From the NCBI RefSeq assembly GCF_000721235.1, contig NZ_JOFH01000036.1:1-59261 (forward strand): DNA of 59,261 nt, given 5' to 3'. Below the pieces are notes generated by a model. It was given only the letters and a program-made list of their open reading frames with translations, ran no database searches and was not told the DNA's origin. This document shows, one piece after another, positions 8,319 to 17,326 of the stretch. Position 1 is the first letter of the stretch. Every line of letters begins with the position of its first letter. The translations under genes were made by a program, and so were the position numbers. Origin of the DNA: Streptomyces olivaceus (GTDB taxonomy: Bacteria; Actinomycetota; Actinomycetes; Streptomycetales; Streptomycetaceae).

Positions 8319-10022
8319 TCAGGACGCCGCTGTTCGCAGGTACGCGCGCCAGTCGCCGAGGTGGGTGATGTCGGTGCCGCCGGCCGCGCTGTGCGGGTCG
8401 CACTGGAAGCCCAGGACCCAGGTGCCGTCGGCGAGTTCGACGCGGCCGAGGGACATGGGGGCGGGCAGGGCGGCGAGGAGGCGGCCGAGGGCGGCGGGGG
8501 ACAGGGTCCAGCGCTCTCCGGTGATCCGCGCTCCCGCCGACGGCCCGACCCGGGTCAGTCCGGGTTTGGCGGGGACGGTGTCCAGCGCGGTGAGGCGGTA
8601 GGCGGTGGAGGTGGCGACCTCGCCCGCGTACCGTGCGCCGGACTCGGTGAGCTGGTGGTTGAGCGGCTGGCCGCGCAGGTGGGCGCCGAAGACCGCGAGG
8701 TCGACTCCCGTGCGAGGCAGGGGCACCGGCTCCTGTTCGCCGGTGAGCAGGGCGGCGATGTCGAGGGCCGGCTGGTCCTCGAAGGCCCGCGTGACCACGC
8801 TGACGCCGAACGGGCTGCCGTCCGCCTCGCCCGCGGGAACGGCGACCGCGGCCATGTCCAGCAGGTTCACGAAGTTGGTGTAGGTGCCCAGGCGTGAGTT
8901 GACGGCCACCGGGTCGGCCCGCACGGTGGCGATGTCGGGGTGCCCGGTGGTGGTGGGCAGGACGAGCGCGTCGTAGCCGGACAGGGCGCGGTGGGCGAGG
9001 GCCTTGTACCGGTCGAGGAGTTCCTGGTCGGCGACGAGGGCGTGGGCGGGGAGTTCGGCGGCCGCCAGGATGATGCCGGCCACCGTGGGGTCCGCGGCCG
9101 ACGGATCCCGGGCGACGAACTCGCCGACGGCGGCGTAGCGTTCGGCCACCAGGGCGCCGTCGTAGAGCAGCCGGGCCGCCCGGAGCAAGGGGGAGACGTC
9201 GAGGACGGTGCTGGTGGCGCCCGCCGCCTCCAGCCGCTTGACGGCGGCGGCGAACGCGGCCCGTGCGTCGGGGGAGAGCGGCGCGAGGTCCTCGTCGCGG
9301 GGGAGGGCGATCCGGGGCCGGGGCGGGGCCGACAGGCGTACGTCCTCGGGCCAGGTGCGCCCGCGGGGGTCGCCGTCGTCCGGGCCGGTCATGACGGCCA
9401 GGGCCCGCTGGGCGCAGGCGAGGGTGCGGGCGAAGACGGTGACCGCGTCGTAGGAGCGGGCGGCCGGGACGACGCCGGTGGTGGGGACCAGGCCCAGGGT
9501 GGGTTTCACGCCGACGATGCCGTTGAGGGCGGCCGGGACGCGGCCCGAGCCGGCGGTGTCGGTCCCGAGCGCGATGTCGGCGATGCCGAGGGCGACCGCG
9601 ACCGCGGAGCCGGAACTGGAGCCTCCGGAGATCTTCTCCGGGCGCAGCGCGCCCCGGACCGCGCCGTAGGGGCTGCGGGTGCCGACCAGGCCGGTGGCGA
9701 ACTGGTCCATGTTCGTCTTGCCGAGCACGATCGCGCCCGCGTCGGTCAACCGCCGCACGGCAGGGGCGGAGACCGCCGGTGTGTACGCGTACGCGGGGCA
9801 GCCCGCCGTGGTGGGCAGGCCGGCGACGTCGATGTTGTCCTTGACGGCGACCACGAGACCCGCCAGCGGCAGCTCCTCGCCGGCCGCCGCCCTGGCGTCC
9901 ACCGTCTCGGCGTCCGCGCGGGTCTCCGCCTCGGATCTGAGGGTGATCCACACCTCCGGCCGGTCGCACTCGCTGATACGGCGGTGGGCGGCGGCGACGC
10001 GGGCCGCGCAGCTCTGGGTCAC
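8319..10022 (-). CDS. atzF: Allophanate hydrolase
   Basis: Allophanate hydrolase cleaves allophanate to two ammonia and two CO2, completing ATP-dependent urea breakdown in the cytoplasm. The 567-residue product has the amidase-signature domain with Lys61 (VAVKDN), the serine-rich loop ISGGSSSGSA (132-140) and nucleophile Ser159 in GTDTAGSGRVP. A smaller C-terminal domain typical of AtzF follows (about 460-567; AVFGAHLRGQPLNHQL), which performs the second decarboxylation step in the family. The GTG start at 10022 overlaps the stop of the urea carboxylase gene by four bases (GTGA), so the two are translationally coupled. It is the last gene of the operon. Confidence 0.93.
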   Translation of the reverse strand: MTQSCAARVAAAHRRISECDRPEVWITLRSEAETRADAETVDARAAAGEELPLAGLVVAVKDNIDVAGLPTTAGCPAYAYTPAVSAPAVRRLTDAGAIVLGKTNMDQFATGLVGTRSPYGAVRGALRPEKISGGSSSGSAVAVALGIADIALGTDTAGSGRVPAALNGIVGVKPTLGLVPTTGVVPAARSYDAVTVFARTLACAQRALAVMTGPDDGDPRGRTWPEDVRLSAPPRPRIALPRDEDLAPLSPDARAAFAAAVKRLEAAGATSTVLDVSPLLRAARLLYDGALVAERYAAVGEFVARDPSAADPTVAGIILAAAELPAHALVADQELLDRYKALAHRALSGYDALVLPTTTGHPDIATVRADPVAVNSRLGTYTNFVNLLDMAAVAVPAGEADGSPFGVSVVTRAFEDQPALDIAALLTGEQEPVPLPRTGVDLAVFGAHLRGQPLNHQLTESGARYAGEVATSTAYRLTALDTVPAKPGLTRVGPSAGARITGERWTLSPAALGRLLAALPAPMSLGRVELADGTWVLGFQCDPHSAAGGTDITHLGDWRAYLRTAAS

Positions 10023-13000
10023 GCTGCTTCCTCTCGTACGACGACGGCCAGCGGGGTGCCTGCGTCGACCTGCTGCCCGGGGGTGACGAGCACGTCGGCG
10101 ACGACGCCGCGGGCGGGGGCCTTGACCACGACCTCCATCTTCATGGCTTCCAGGACCAGCAGGGGGTGGTCCGGCTCGATCCGCGTGCCGGGCTCCACCT
10201 CGACCTTCCACACGGTGGAGCTGAGCGGGGCCTCGACCACCCGGGCGCCCGGCGGCAGCGCGAGGGGCGGCGCGGCGCCCGCGGCGGGCTCCGGCTCCGC
10301 CCGGTCGGCGAACTCGCCGGCGGCCTCCCACGCCCGGCGCTCCGCTTCGAAGGCGGCGGCCTGGCGGGTGCGGAAGGCGGAGATGTCCTCGGCGTTCGCG
10401 CGCAGGAAGGCCTCGTGCTCGGCGAGCGAGAAGGTGCCCGGACGGATGTCCAGCTCCGTCCGCCCGGAGGCCAGGTCGGCCCGTACGTCCAGGAGTTCGG
10501 CCGCGGACACCGGGTGCCAGACGATGCGGTCGAAGAACCGCAGCAGCCATGGGGTCCCGTCGGCGAACGAGCGGGGCGGGCGCAGGCCGCCCCAGACGGG
10601 GACGGTGCGGCCGACGAGCTGGTAGCCGCCGGGGCTCTCCATGCCGTAGACGCAGAGATAGGAGCCGCCGATGCCGACACCGGCCTCGGCGGTCCAGGTG
10701 CGGGCTGGGTTGTACTTGGTGGTGACCAGCCGGTGACGCGGGTCGACGGGTGTGGCGGCGGGGGCGCCGAGGTAGACGTCGCCCAGGCCGAGGACCAGGT
10801 ACTGGGCGTCGAAGACGGTGCGGCGCACGGCCTCCGTGCTGTCGAGGCCGTTGACGCGGCGGATGAACTCGATGTTGGAGGGGTTCCACGGTGCGTCGTC
10901 GCGGACGGAAGCGCTGTACCGGGCGATGGCCTCGTCGACGGTGGGGTCGTCCCAGGAGAGCGGCAGGTGCACCTCACGGCTGTGGACGGTCAGGTCACCG
11001 GTCGCGGGCAGCTGCTCCTCCGCCTCCTGGAGCAGGCCGAGGAGGACCCGTACGGGCAGGACGTCGGGGTCGGTGTGCAGGTGCAGGGAGCGCACGCCCG
11101 GCGTGGCGTCGACGAGGCCGCGCGGGGCGAGGGCACGCAGGTGCTCGGCCAGGGCGTGGACCCGCATGCGCAGGGCGAGGTCGAGGGTCATCGGACCGTA
11201 CTCGACGAGGAGGTTGTCCTCGGCACCGCGCCGGTAGGTGACCTCCGGTGCGGTCGCGGTGGGCGGGCGGCGGGCGAGGACACCGTCGTCGCCGTCGGGG
11301 ACGCCCGGCGCGGGGAGGAGGACCGGGGCCGGAGTGCGGCGCAGGGCGTCGGCCGTCTCCTCGGTGACCGGTACGAAGCGCACGGTGTCCCCGGGCCGCA
11401 GCTGCCCGGTCTTCCACCGCTCGCCCCGCACGACGGTGACCGGGCAGGCGAATCCGCCCAGGCTCGGGCCGTCCGGGCCGAGGATGGCCGGGGTGTCGCC
11501 GGTGAGGTTGACGGCGCCCACGGAGTACGCGGTGTCGTGGACGTTGGAGGGGTGCAGGCCGGCCTCGCCGCCGTCCGGACGGGCCCACTCCGGGCGGGGG
11601 CCGACGAGCCGCACGCCCGTGCGGGCGGACTGGGCGGAGACCTTCCACCGCGCCGTGCAGAGGGTGCGCATGCCGTCGCGGGTGAGGAAGTCCGGCGCCG
11701 GGTGGGGGCCTTCACTGACCGCCACGCGCCAGTGCGCGGTGAACCGGGGACGCCTGTCGTCCGGCACCCCGGCGGGAGGGGGCGCGTCGGCCGCGGGGGC
11801 GGCGGGGCGCAGTACGTCACCGGTGCGCAGGGCCCGACCGGCGTGTCCGCCGAAGCCGCCGAGGGTGAAGGTGGCGGTGCTGCCCAGGTAGCGGGGGACG
11901 TCGAGACCGCCGCGGGCCAGGACGTAGGTGCGCATGCCGGGGCCGTGCGCCGTGCCGACCTCCAGCACCTGCCCGGCCGCCAGCTCCAGCGGCTCCCACT
12001 GGGCGACGGGGCGGCCGTCGACGGTGACCTCGCAGGGGGCGCCGGTGACGCAGACGACGGCGGGCCGCGAGAAGCGAAGGGCCGTGCCGTCCAGGGTGCA
12101 CTCCAGACCGGGGGCGCCCTCGGGGTTGCCGACCGCGGTGTTGCCGAGCCGGAAGGACAGGTCGTCCATGGGGCCGCCGGGCGGGACGCCGACCTCCCAG
12201 TAGCCGGTGCGGCCGGGCCAGTCCTGCACCGTCGTCTGCGCGCCGCCGCGCAGCACGTCGATGCGGGGGCGCGGGTCGGCGAGGTGGGCGAGGGTGGCGG
12301 TGGTGTGACCGGCGTCGCGCACGACCGGTGCGTCGCAGGCCGCCCGCAGCAGCCCGAGGTTCGTCTCCACCCCGTCCACCCGGCTCTCCTCCAGGGCCCG
12401 GGCCAGCCGTGCGAAAGCCTCCGCGCGGTCCCGGCCGGTGGCGACGACCTTGGCGAGCAGCGGGTCGTACGCGGTGGAGACGTGCTGTCCGGTCTCTGCC
12501 CAGCCGTCCACCCGCACCGAGTCCGGGAAGGAGACCCGGGTCAGCAGGCCGGAACTGGGCCGGTGGTCAAGAGCCGGGTCCTCGGCGTAGACACGCGCCT
12601 CGACGCAGTGGCCACGCGCGGGCGGTTCGTGCAGGAAGCCGCGCTCGCCGCGCGCCAGTCGCAGCATCCAGGCGACCAGGTCCACGCCGTGGACCTCTTC
12701 GGTCACCGGGTGCTCCACCTGGAGACGGGTGTTGACCTCCAGGAAGTACGCCTCCTCCCGCACCGGGTCGTACACGAACTCGACCGTGCCCGCCGAGCGG
12801 TAGTCCACCGAGGCACACAGCCGTCGCGCGGACGTGTGCAGCATGGTGCGTATGTGCGCGGGGAGGTCGGGCGCCGGTGCCTCCTCCAGGACCTTCTGGT
12901 TGCGGCGCTGGAGGGAGCAGTCACGGTCGCCGAGGACGGCGATCCCGCCGTGGCCGTCGCCGAAGACCTGCACCTCGACGTGGCGGGCTCGTTCGACGTA

Positions 13001-13600
13001 CCGCTCCAAAAAGACCCCGCCGTCGCCGAAGCTCCCCGAGGCCAGCCGGGTCACCCGCGCGAACGCCTCCCGCAGCTCGTCGGGTCCGGCACAGGCCTGC
13101 ATGCCGATGCCGCCTCCGCCGCCGGTCGCCTTGAGCATCACCGGGTAACCGGTCTCCGCCGCCGCGCGCAGCGCCTCCTCCTCGTCGGCCAGCAGTCCGC
13201 TGCCGGGCAGCAGGGGCACGTCCGCGGCGAGCGCCGCAGCCCGCGCGGTGTGCTTGGCACCGAAGACGTCCAGCTGGGCTGGGGTGGGCCCGACGAAGGC
13301 CAGGCCGGCCTCCTCCACGGCGGCGGCGAAGGCGGCGTTCTCGGAGAGGAAGCCGTAGCCGGGATGGACGGCTCCGGCCCCGGTGGCCCGCGCCGCCTCC
13401 AGGAGCAGGTCGGCGCGCAGGTAGCTGTCGGCTGCGGGCGCCGGGCCGATCCGTACGGCGGCGTCGGCCAGCCGGACGTGCGGGGCGGTCCGGTCGGCGT
13501 CGGAGTACACCGCGACCGTACGCAGGCCGAGGGCGTGGGCGCTGCGGACGACGCGGCAGGCGATCTCTCCGCGATTGGCGACGAGCAGGGTGTCGAACAC
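10019..13600 (-). CDS. uca: Urea carboxylase (biotin-dependent)
   Basis: The 1193-residue enzyme carboxylates urea to allophanate using ATP and bicarbonate. Domains: biotin carboxylase at about 1-445 (LLVANRGEIACRVVRSA; ATP-grasp loop KATGGGGGIGMQ; EVNTRLQVEHPVTEEVHGVD), KipA/AHS2-like at about 480-770, KipI/AHS1-like at about 785-990 and a C-terminal biotinyl domain with LEAMKME (biotin Lys1154). Length and order match urea carboxylase. The GTG at 13600 is preceded by GAGGAG. It starts 29 bases after the permease stop. Some homologues prefer guanidine, but those operons carry carboxyguanidine deiminase genes and a ykkC riboswitch, neither of which is seen here, so urea is the better assignment. 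Confidence 0.93.
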   Translation of the reverse strand: MFDTLLVANRGEIACRVVRSAHALGLRTVAVYSDADRTAPHVRLADAAVRIGPAPAADSYLRADLLLEAARATGAGAVHPGYGFLSENAAFAAAVEEAGLAFVGPTPAQLDVFGAKHTARAAALAADVPLLPGSGLLADEEEALRAAAETGYPVMLKATGGGGGIGMQACAGPDELREAFARVTRLASGSFGDGGVFLERYVERARHVEVQVFGDGHGGIAVLGDRDCSLQRRNQKVLEEAPAPDLPAHIRTMLHTSARRLCASVDYRSAGTVEFVYDPVREEAYFLEVNTRLQVEHPVTEEVHGVDLVAWMLRLARGERGFLHEPPARGHCVEARVYAEDPALDHRPSSGLLTRVSFPDSVRVDGWAETGQHVSTAYDPLLAKVVATGRDRAEAFARLARALEESRVDGVETNLGLLRAACDAPVVRDAGHTTATLAHLADPRPRIDVLRGGAQTTVQDWPGRTGYWEVGVPPGGPMDDLSFRLGNTAVGNPEGAPGLECTLDGTALRFSRPAVVCVTGAPCEVTVDGRPVAQWEPLELAAGQVLEVGTAHGPGMRTYVLARGGLDVPRYLGSTATFTLGGFGGHAGRALRTGDVLRPAAPAADAPPPAGVPDDRRPRFTAHWRVAVSEGPHPAPDFLTRDGMRTLCTARWKVSAQSARTGVRLVGPRPEWARPDGGEAGLHPSNVHDTAYSVGAVNLTGDTPAILGPDGPSLGGFACPVTVVRGERWKTGQLRPGDTVRFVPVTEETADALRRTPAPVLLPAPGVPDGDDGVLARRPPTATAPEVTYRRGAEDNLLVEYGPMTLDLALRMRVHALAEHLRALAPRGLVDATPGVRSLHLHTDPDVLPVRVLLGLLQEAEEQLPATGDLTVHSREVHLPLSWDDPTVDEAIARYSASVRDDAPWNPSNIEFIRRVNGLDSTEAVRRTVFDAQYLVLGLGDVYLGAPAATPVDPRHRLVTTKYNPARTWTAEAGVGIGGSYLCVYGMESPGGYQLVGRTVPVWGGLRPPRSFADGTPWLLRFFDRIVWHPVSAAELLDVRADLASGRTELDIRPGTFSLAEHEAFLRANAEDISAFRTRQAAAFEAERRAWEAAGEFADRAEPEPAAGAAPPLALPPGARVVEAPLSSTVWKVEVEPGTRIEPDHPLLVLEAMKMEVVVKAPARGVVADVLVTPGQQVDAGTPLAVVVREEAA

Positions 13601-13629
13601 GGCGACGACTCCTCGGGGGATCGGTTGGT

Positions 13630-15279
13630 TCAGGTGTCCGTCGGCCGGGCGGGCAGGACGTGGTCGCCGGCCCTGTCGGTGCTCAGGCAGAGGGAGCAGA
13701 CGACCGCGTCGTGGGTCTGGCAGGCCGCGAGGTCGGGGCGTTCGTAGTGCTCGTGGCAGACGTGGCAGACGAGCACGGACGCGCTGGGGTTCCCGTCGCG
13801 GTCCAGGAGCGGTTCGCCGATGCCGTCGTCGGGCCGGCGCAGGTAGTACCTGCCCCTGGTGACGATCGCCATGAGCGGGGTGAGGACGAAGGCGATGACC
13901 GCGGCGGCGACGGGGGAGTAGGGCTGAAGGGTGTCGCCCAGGGCGTGGAAGTACAGGGCGATGGAGATCCCCGAGGCCGCGACGAAGGCCACGACGCCCA
14001 CCGGGTTGACGGCGTGGAGCATCCCGCGGCGGAACTCGGGCCGGAGCGGCGAGAGCTTCAGGACGTACTTGTTGACGCCGATGTCGGTGGCGACGGTGAC
14101 GACCCAGGCGATGGCGCAGTTCGAGTAGAAGCCGAGGATGCCGTTGAGGAAGCTGAACATGTCGGCCTCCATCAGCGCGAGCGCGAAGCCCAGGTTGACC
14201 AGGACGAAGACCAGGCGGCCGGGGTAGTGCCGGGTGACCCGGGTGAAGGAGTTCGTCCACGCCAGCGAACCGGAGTACGCGTTCGTCACGTTGATCTTGA
14301 TCTGGCTGATGACGACCAGGACGACGGCCAGGGGGACGACCACCCAGGAGGGCAGCATCGCGTCGAAGGCGCTGCGGAACTGCTGAATCGGCTCGGGAGC
14401 GGCGTCCGGCCCCACCTCGGCGAGGATGTACACGGCGAGGAAGACGCCGATGGCCTGCTTCAGCGCGCCGAGCACCACCCAGCCCGGCCCGGCCATCACC
14501 ACGGCCGTCCACCAACCGCGCCTGTTCTCCGGGGTCTTGGGCGGCATGAAGCGCAGGTAGTCGACCTGCTCCCCGATCTGCGCGATCAGCGAGAGGCACA
14601 CGCCCGCTCCCAGCAGCACGGAGGCCGTGTTGACGCCGCCGTCGCCGTCGGTGCCGGCGTAGGAGAGGAAACGGTCGACCGTGCCGGGGTCGCGGGCGAC
14701 GAGGTGGGCCAGGGGAGCGATCATGAGGACCAGCCAGATCGGGGTGGTCCACACCTGGAGCTTGCTGAGCGCCTTCATGCCGTAGATCACCAGGGGGATG
14801 ACCATGAGGGTGGAGACCAGGTAGCCCAGCCAGAGCGGCAGCCCGAGGCCGAGTTCGAGGCCCTGGGCCATGATCGAGCCTTCGAGGGCGAAGAAGATGA
14901 AGGTGAAGCTGGCGAAGATGACGCTGGTGAGGACCGAGCCGTAGTAGCCGAAGCCGGAGCCGCGGGTGATCAGGTCGAGGTCGATGTTGTACCGGGCGCC
15001 GTAGTACGCGAGCGGGAAGCCGGTGACGAAGATGACGACGGCGGCGACGGCGATCGCGATGAGCGCGTTCCCGGTGCCGTGGGCCAGGCCGATGCCCGCG
15101 CCGATGGAGAAGTCGGCCAGGTACGCGATGCCGCCGAGGGCGGTGGTGGCCACGACCGCGGGGCTCCAGCGGCGGTAACCGCGGGGAGCGAAGCGGAGGG
15201 TGTAGTCCTCAAGGGTCTCTTTGGCCGCGCGGTCCGTCGCGGGGGCCGATGCGGTCAGAGGTGATTCGGTGGTGCTCAT
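13630..15279 (-). CDS. NCS1-family nucleobase/allantoin/hydantoin-type permease with cysteine-rich tail
   Basis: This 549-residue inner-membrane symporter has about twelve hydrophobic segments. Features include the N-terminal LEDYTLRFAPRGYRRWSP, GLAHGTGNALIAI in an early helix and the family-typical INVTNAYSGSLAWTN near residue 340. NCS1 transporters import purines, pyrimidines, allantoin or hydantoins with a cation. Position in a urea amidolyase operon suggests a urea-yielding or related nitrogen substrate. The odd part is the cytoplasmic tail from about residue 500: a CHVCHEHYERPDLAAC block followed by VVCSLC, two CxxC pairs that could bind zinc or an Fe-S centre. ATG 15279 was chosen over ATG 15283-15285 because GGAGGG would otherwise touch the start codon. 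Confidence 0.88.
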   Translation of the reverse strand: MSTTESPLTASAPATDRAAKETLEDYTLRFAPRGYRRWSPAVVATTALGGIAYLADFSIGAGIGLAHGTGNALIAIAVAAVVIFVTGFPLAYYGARYNIDLDLITRGSGFGYYGSVLTSVIFASFTFIFFALEGSIMAQGLELGLGLPLWLGYLVSTLMVIPLVIYGMKALSKLQVWTTPIWLVLMIAPLAHLVARDPGTVDRFLSYAGTDGDGGVNTASVLLGAGVCLSLIAQIGEQVDYLRFMPPKTPENRRGWWTAVVMAGPGWVVLGALKQAIGVFLAVYILAEVGPDAAPEPIQQFRSAFDAMLPSWVVVPLAVVLVVISQIKINVTNAYSGSLAWTNSFTRVTRHYPGRLVFVLVNLGFALALMEADMFSFLNGILGFYSNCAIAWVVTVATDIGVNKYVLKLSPLRPEFRRGMLHAVNPVGVVAFVAASGISIALYFHALGDTLQPYSPVAAAVIAFVLTPLMAIVTRGRYYLRRPDDGIGEPLLDRDGNPSASVLVCHVCHEHYERPDLAACQTHDAVVCSLCLSTDRAGDHVLPARPTDT

Positions 15280-15376
15280 GATCATCCCTCCAGGGGCCGG
15301 ACGCTGGGTGAGGGGAGAGCGGGAGATCGGCGGAGCAGAGCTGGGGGTGCGGGGGCGGCGGGGGGGGGCGACGTGC

Positions 15377-16111
15377 TCAGAGGCGGTCGGAGTGCAGGGC
15401 CATCTGCGTCATGGCGCGTTCGGCGCGCTCCAGGACCACGGCCATCGAGTCACCGACGTGGGCGTGCAGGGCGCGGTAGCCCTCGTCGAGCCGCCCGTCG
15501 CGGACCAGCTCCATGATCTCGATGTGTTCGGTGACGGTCGTCCGCACGCGGTCCTCGGTGAGGAAGTCGTACATCCGCACGCGGCGGATGCGTTCGCTCA
15601 CCGACACGAGGGCGTCGGTGAGGGCGGAGTTGCCCGATGCGCGTGAGAGCTCGGCGTGGAACCGCTCGTCCTGGACGACGAACCGCGGGTCCGCGGCCGG
15701 GGGCCGCTCGCGCATCGCGTACCAGCGGTCCAGCTCCGTCGTGATGACGGCGGGGTCGTGGCGACAGGACGGGTCCTCGATCGCGCGGGAGATCCCGCGC
15801 AGTTCGAGAGTGATCCGGAGCTCGTAGAAGTCCTTGAGCTCGGCGAGCTTGGGCACCGTCACGTAGTAGCCGCCGAAGCCCCGCTCGATCAGGGCGTCCG
15901 AGGCCAGCCGGGCCAGCGCTTCGCGCACGGGTGTCCGTGACACCCCGAACCGGTCGGCCAGGCGAATCTCGGCCAGGCGTTCACGGACGCCGAACTCCCC
16001 GTCGAGTACGGCCGCGCGCAGGTCCCGGTAGACCGCCTCGCGCAAGGAGCGCACCGGCTGTACGCTCCCGCCCGTAGCGGTGTCCGCGTGCGTATACGGC
16101 ATCGAATCCAT
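15377..16111 (-). CDS. GntR-family regulator, FadR/FCD type
   Basis: The 244-residue one-component regulator has an N-terminal winged helix (about 20-90; YRDLRAAVLDGEFGVRERL, then RFGVSRTPVREALARL) and an all-helical FCD ligand domain (about 100-235). The FCD domain keeps the metal-ligand-type His/Asp residues (for example DERFHAELSRASGN). It lies first on the minus strand, upstream of the permease and urea amidolyase genes with a gap of about 100 bases, so it is probably their repressor. The start is uncertain: ATG 16111 and ATG 16102 are close, neither with a strong ribosome-binding site, and a leaderless message is possible. Confidence 0.88.
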   Translation of the reverse strand: MDSMPYTHADTATGGSVQPVRSLREAVYRDLRAAVLDGEFGVRERLAEIRLADRFGVSRTPVREALARLASDALIERGFGGYYVTVPKLAELKDFYELRITLELRGISRAIEDPSCRHDPAVITTELDRWYAMRERPPAADPRFVVQDERFHAELSRASGNSALTDALVSVSERIRRVRMYDFLTEDRVRTTVTEHIEIMELVRDGRLDEGYRALHAHVGDSMAVVLERAERAMTQMALHSDRL

Positions 16112-16332
16112 GAACGGACACGCTAGGAACGGCCTGTTTCCCGGCATGGCCGGGTGCGGTGAACAAGTTGTTTCCGGGCGCTCACTCACTACGAGATTCC
16201 GGACGGCACCCTGCTGCCCGCCGACCGCACCGCATCGCCGCGGACCGGCCGGAGTACTCCGGCGAACATGAAGGACGCCGGATGAATGTGCAGACCCTCG
16301 CCGGCCCCTTCGGCGGACTGCTGCACCACCCT

Positions 16333-16686
16333 TCAGGCCGGCGGGGGCTCCGCCTCGGACCGGTCGGCCTGGAGACCCACGAGCAGTTCCGCCTGCCCGG
16401 CGAGCACGCCGGAGAGGATCTCGCGGGCGACTCCGAGCAGCTCGGAGATGTGCGGGCTGGTCAAGGAGTAGTGCACCGTCGATCCTTCTTTGCGGGACGC
16501 GACAAGATTCGCCCGGCGCAGCACGGCGAGTTGCTGGGACAGATGCGCCGGTTCGACCCCCACTTTGGGCAGCATCTCCGCCACCGCGTGCTCCCGCTCG
16601 CTGAGCAGTTCCAGTACGCGGATGCGGGCCGGGTGGCCGAGTGTCTTGAAGAACTCGGCCTTCAACTGGTACAGCGGCGTGCTCAT
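16333..16686 (-). CDS. ArsR-family regulator (sulP-associated, paralogue 1)
   Basis: The 117-residue winged-helix repressor begins STPLYQLKAEFFKTLGHPAR. The recognition helix region is PAHLSQQLAVLRRANLV, followed by a beta wing (GSTVHYSL). It contains no cysteine, so it cannot be a classical As/Cd sensor of the ELCVCDL type and the ligand is unknown. It is closely similar along its length to the ArsR at 19460, which sits beside the SulP gene, so the two are paralogues flanking the same transporter. The upstream neighbour on the same strand is the RsbW-like gene, about 130 bases away. Confidence 0.88.
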   Translation of the reverse strand: MSTPLYQLKAEFFKTLGHPARIRVLELLSEREHAVAEMLPKVGVEPAHLSQQLAVLRRANLVASRKEGSTVHYSLTSPHISELLGVAREILSGVLAGQAELLVGLQADRSEAEPPPA

Positions 16687-16813
16687 CGGTTCATCGCCCT
16701 TCTCGCACCGGGATGACGCGGTCCTGATGACCGCTCCGGGACGTGTGATGTTCCCACCGTCCCGTCACCCATCCTGGTCCGGGGGACTTGCCCGGCCCAA
16801 CCCCTGGCGCCGC

Positions 16814-17239
16814 TCACAGGGGCAGGGTGATCCAGATGCTCTTGCCCTGCTCGTCGCAGTCGCCGCGGACGACCGCGGTGCCGCCCAGGTCAGTGGTGAG
16901 TTCCATGACGGTCGCCAGCCCTCCGGTCGGGTTCTCCGCCGTCGCGGTGCGCAGGACCGGACGGTACGGATGGCGGTCGTGCACCGCGAAGGCAAGACAG
17001 TCCGGGCCCACCGAATAGACGACGGTCACGTGTGCGGAAGGCGGCGCGGCATGGCGGATGCTGTTGGTGACCAACTCGCTGAGGATGAGCAGGGCGGGCC
17101 CCACGGTGGGATGCTGCGGCCGCACTCCCCACTCGGCGAACGCCTGCTCGGCGGTTTCCCGGGCGAGCCGGATCGCCGAGGGGGCTGCCGGCAGAGTGAG
17201 CACATGCCGACGCGGGAGCGGGCTGAGCAGGGCGTTCAT
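16814..17239 (-). CDS. RsbW-like ATP-binding protein (anti-sigma-type HATPase)
   Basis: The 141-residue single-domain GHKL ATPase is of the anti-sigma kinase type abundant in Streptomyces. The N box is ELVTNSIRHA (about 55-65), the G1 region is AVHDRHPYRPV (about 90) with an Asp but an altered glycine pattern, and the G2 region is TGGLATVMELTTDLG. Such proteins bind sigma factors or phosphorylate anti-anti-sigma proteins in the cytoplasm. The ATG at 17239 is six bases after CTGGAGA; the adjacent ATG at 17242 is an alternative. It lies 87 bases downstream of sulP on the same strand. No cognate sigma or STAS partner gene is adjacent. Confidence 0.8.
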   Translation of the reverse strand: MNALLSPLPRRHVLTLPAAPSAIRLARETAEQAFAEWGVRPQHPTVGPALLILSELVTNSIRHAAPPSAHVTVVYSVGPDCLAFAVHDRHPYRPVLRTATAENPTGGLATVMELTTDLGGTAVVRGDCDEQGKSIWITLPL

Positions 17240-17326
17240 CATGTCTCCAGAGGGACGTCGGCGGGCTGCCCACACACCGGCCGGCCCGGTGCGCTGCCCT
17301 GGGCGGCCACAGAGTCTCCGGGCATC

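Noticed and set aside
10166..13747. A 1193-codon plus-strand frame
   Set aside because: It is antisense to urea carboxylase, whose motifs (EAMKM, ATP-grasp) are unambiguous on the other strand.
15280..15376. Possible guanidine (ykkC) riboswitch before the permease
   Set aside because: No conserved ykkC features were recognised in the short gap before the permease and the operon lacks carboxyguanidine deiminase genes.
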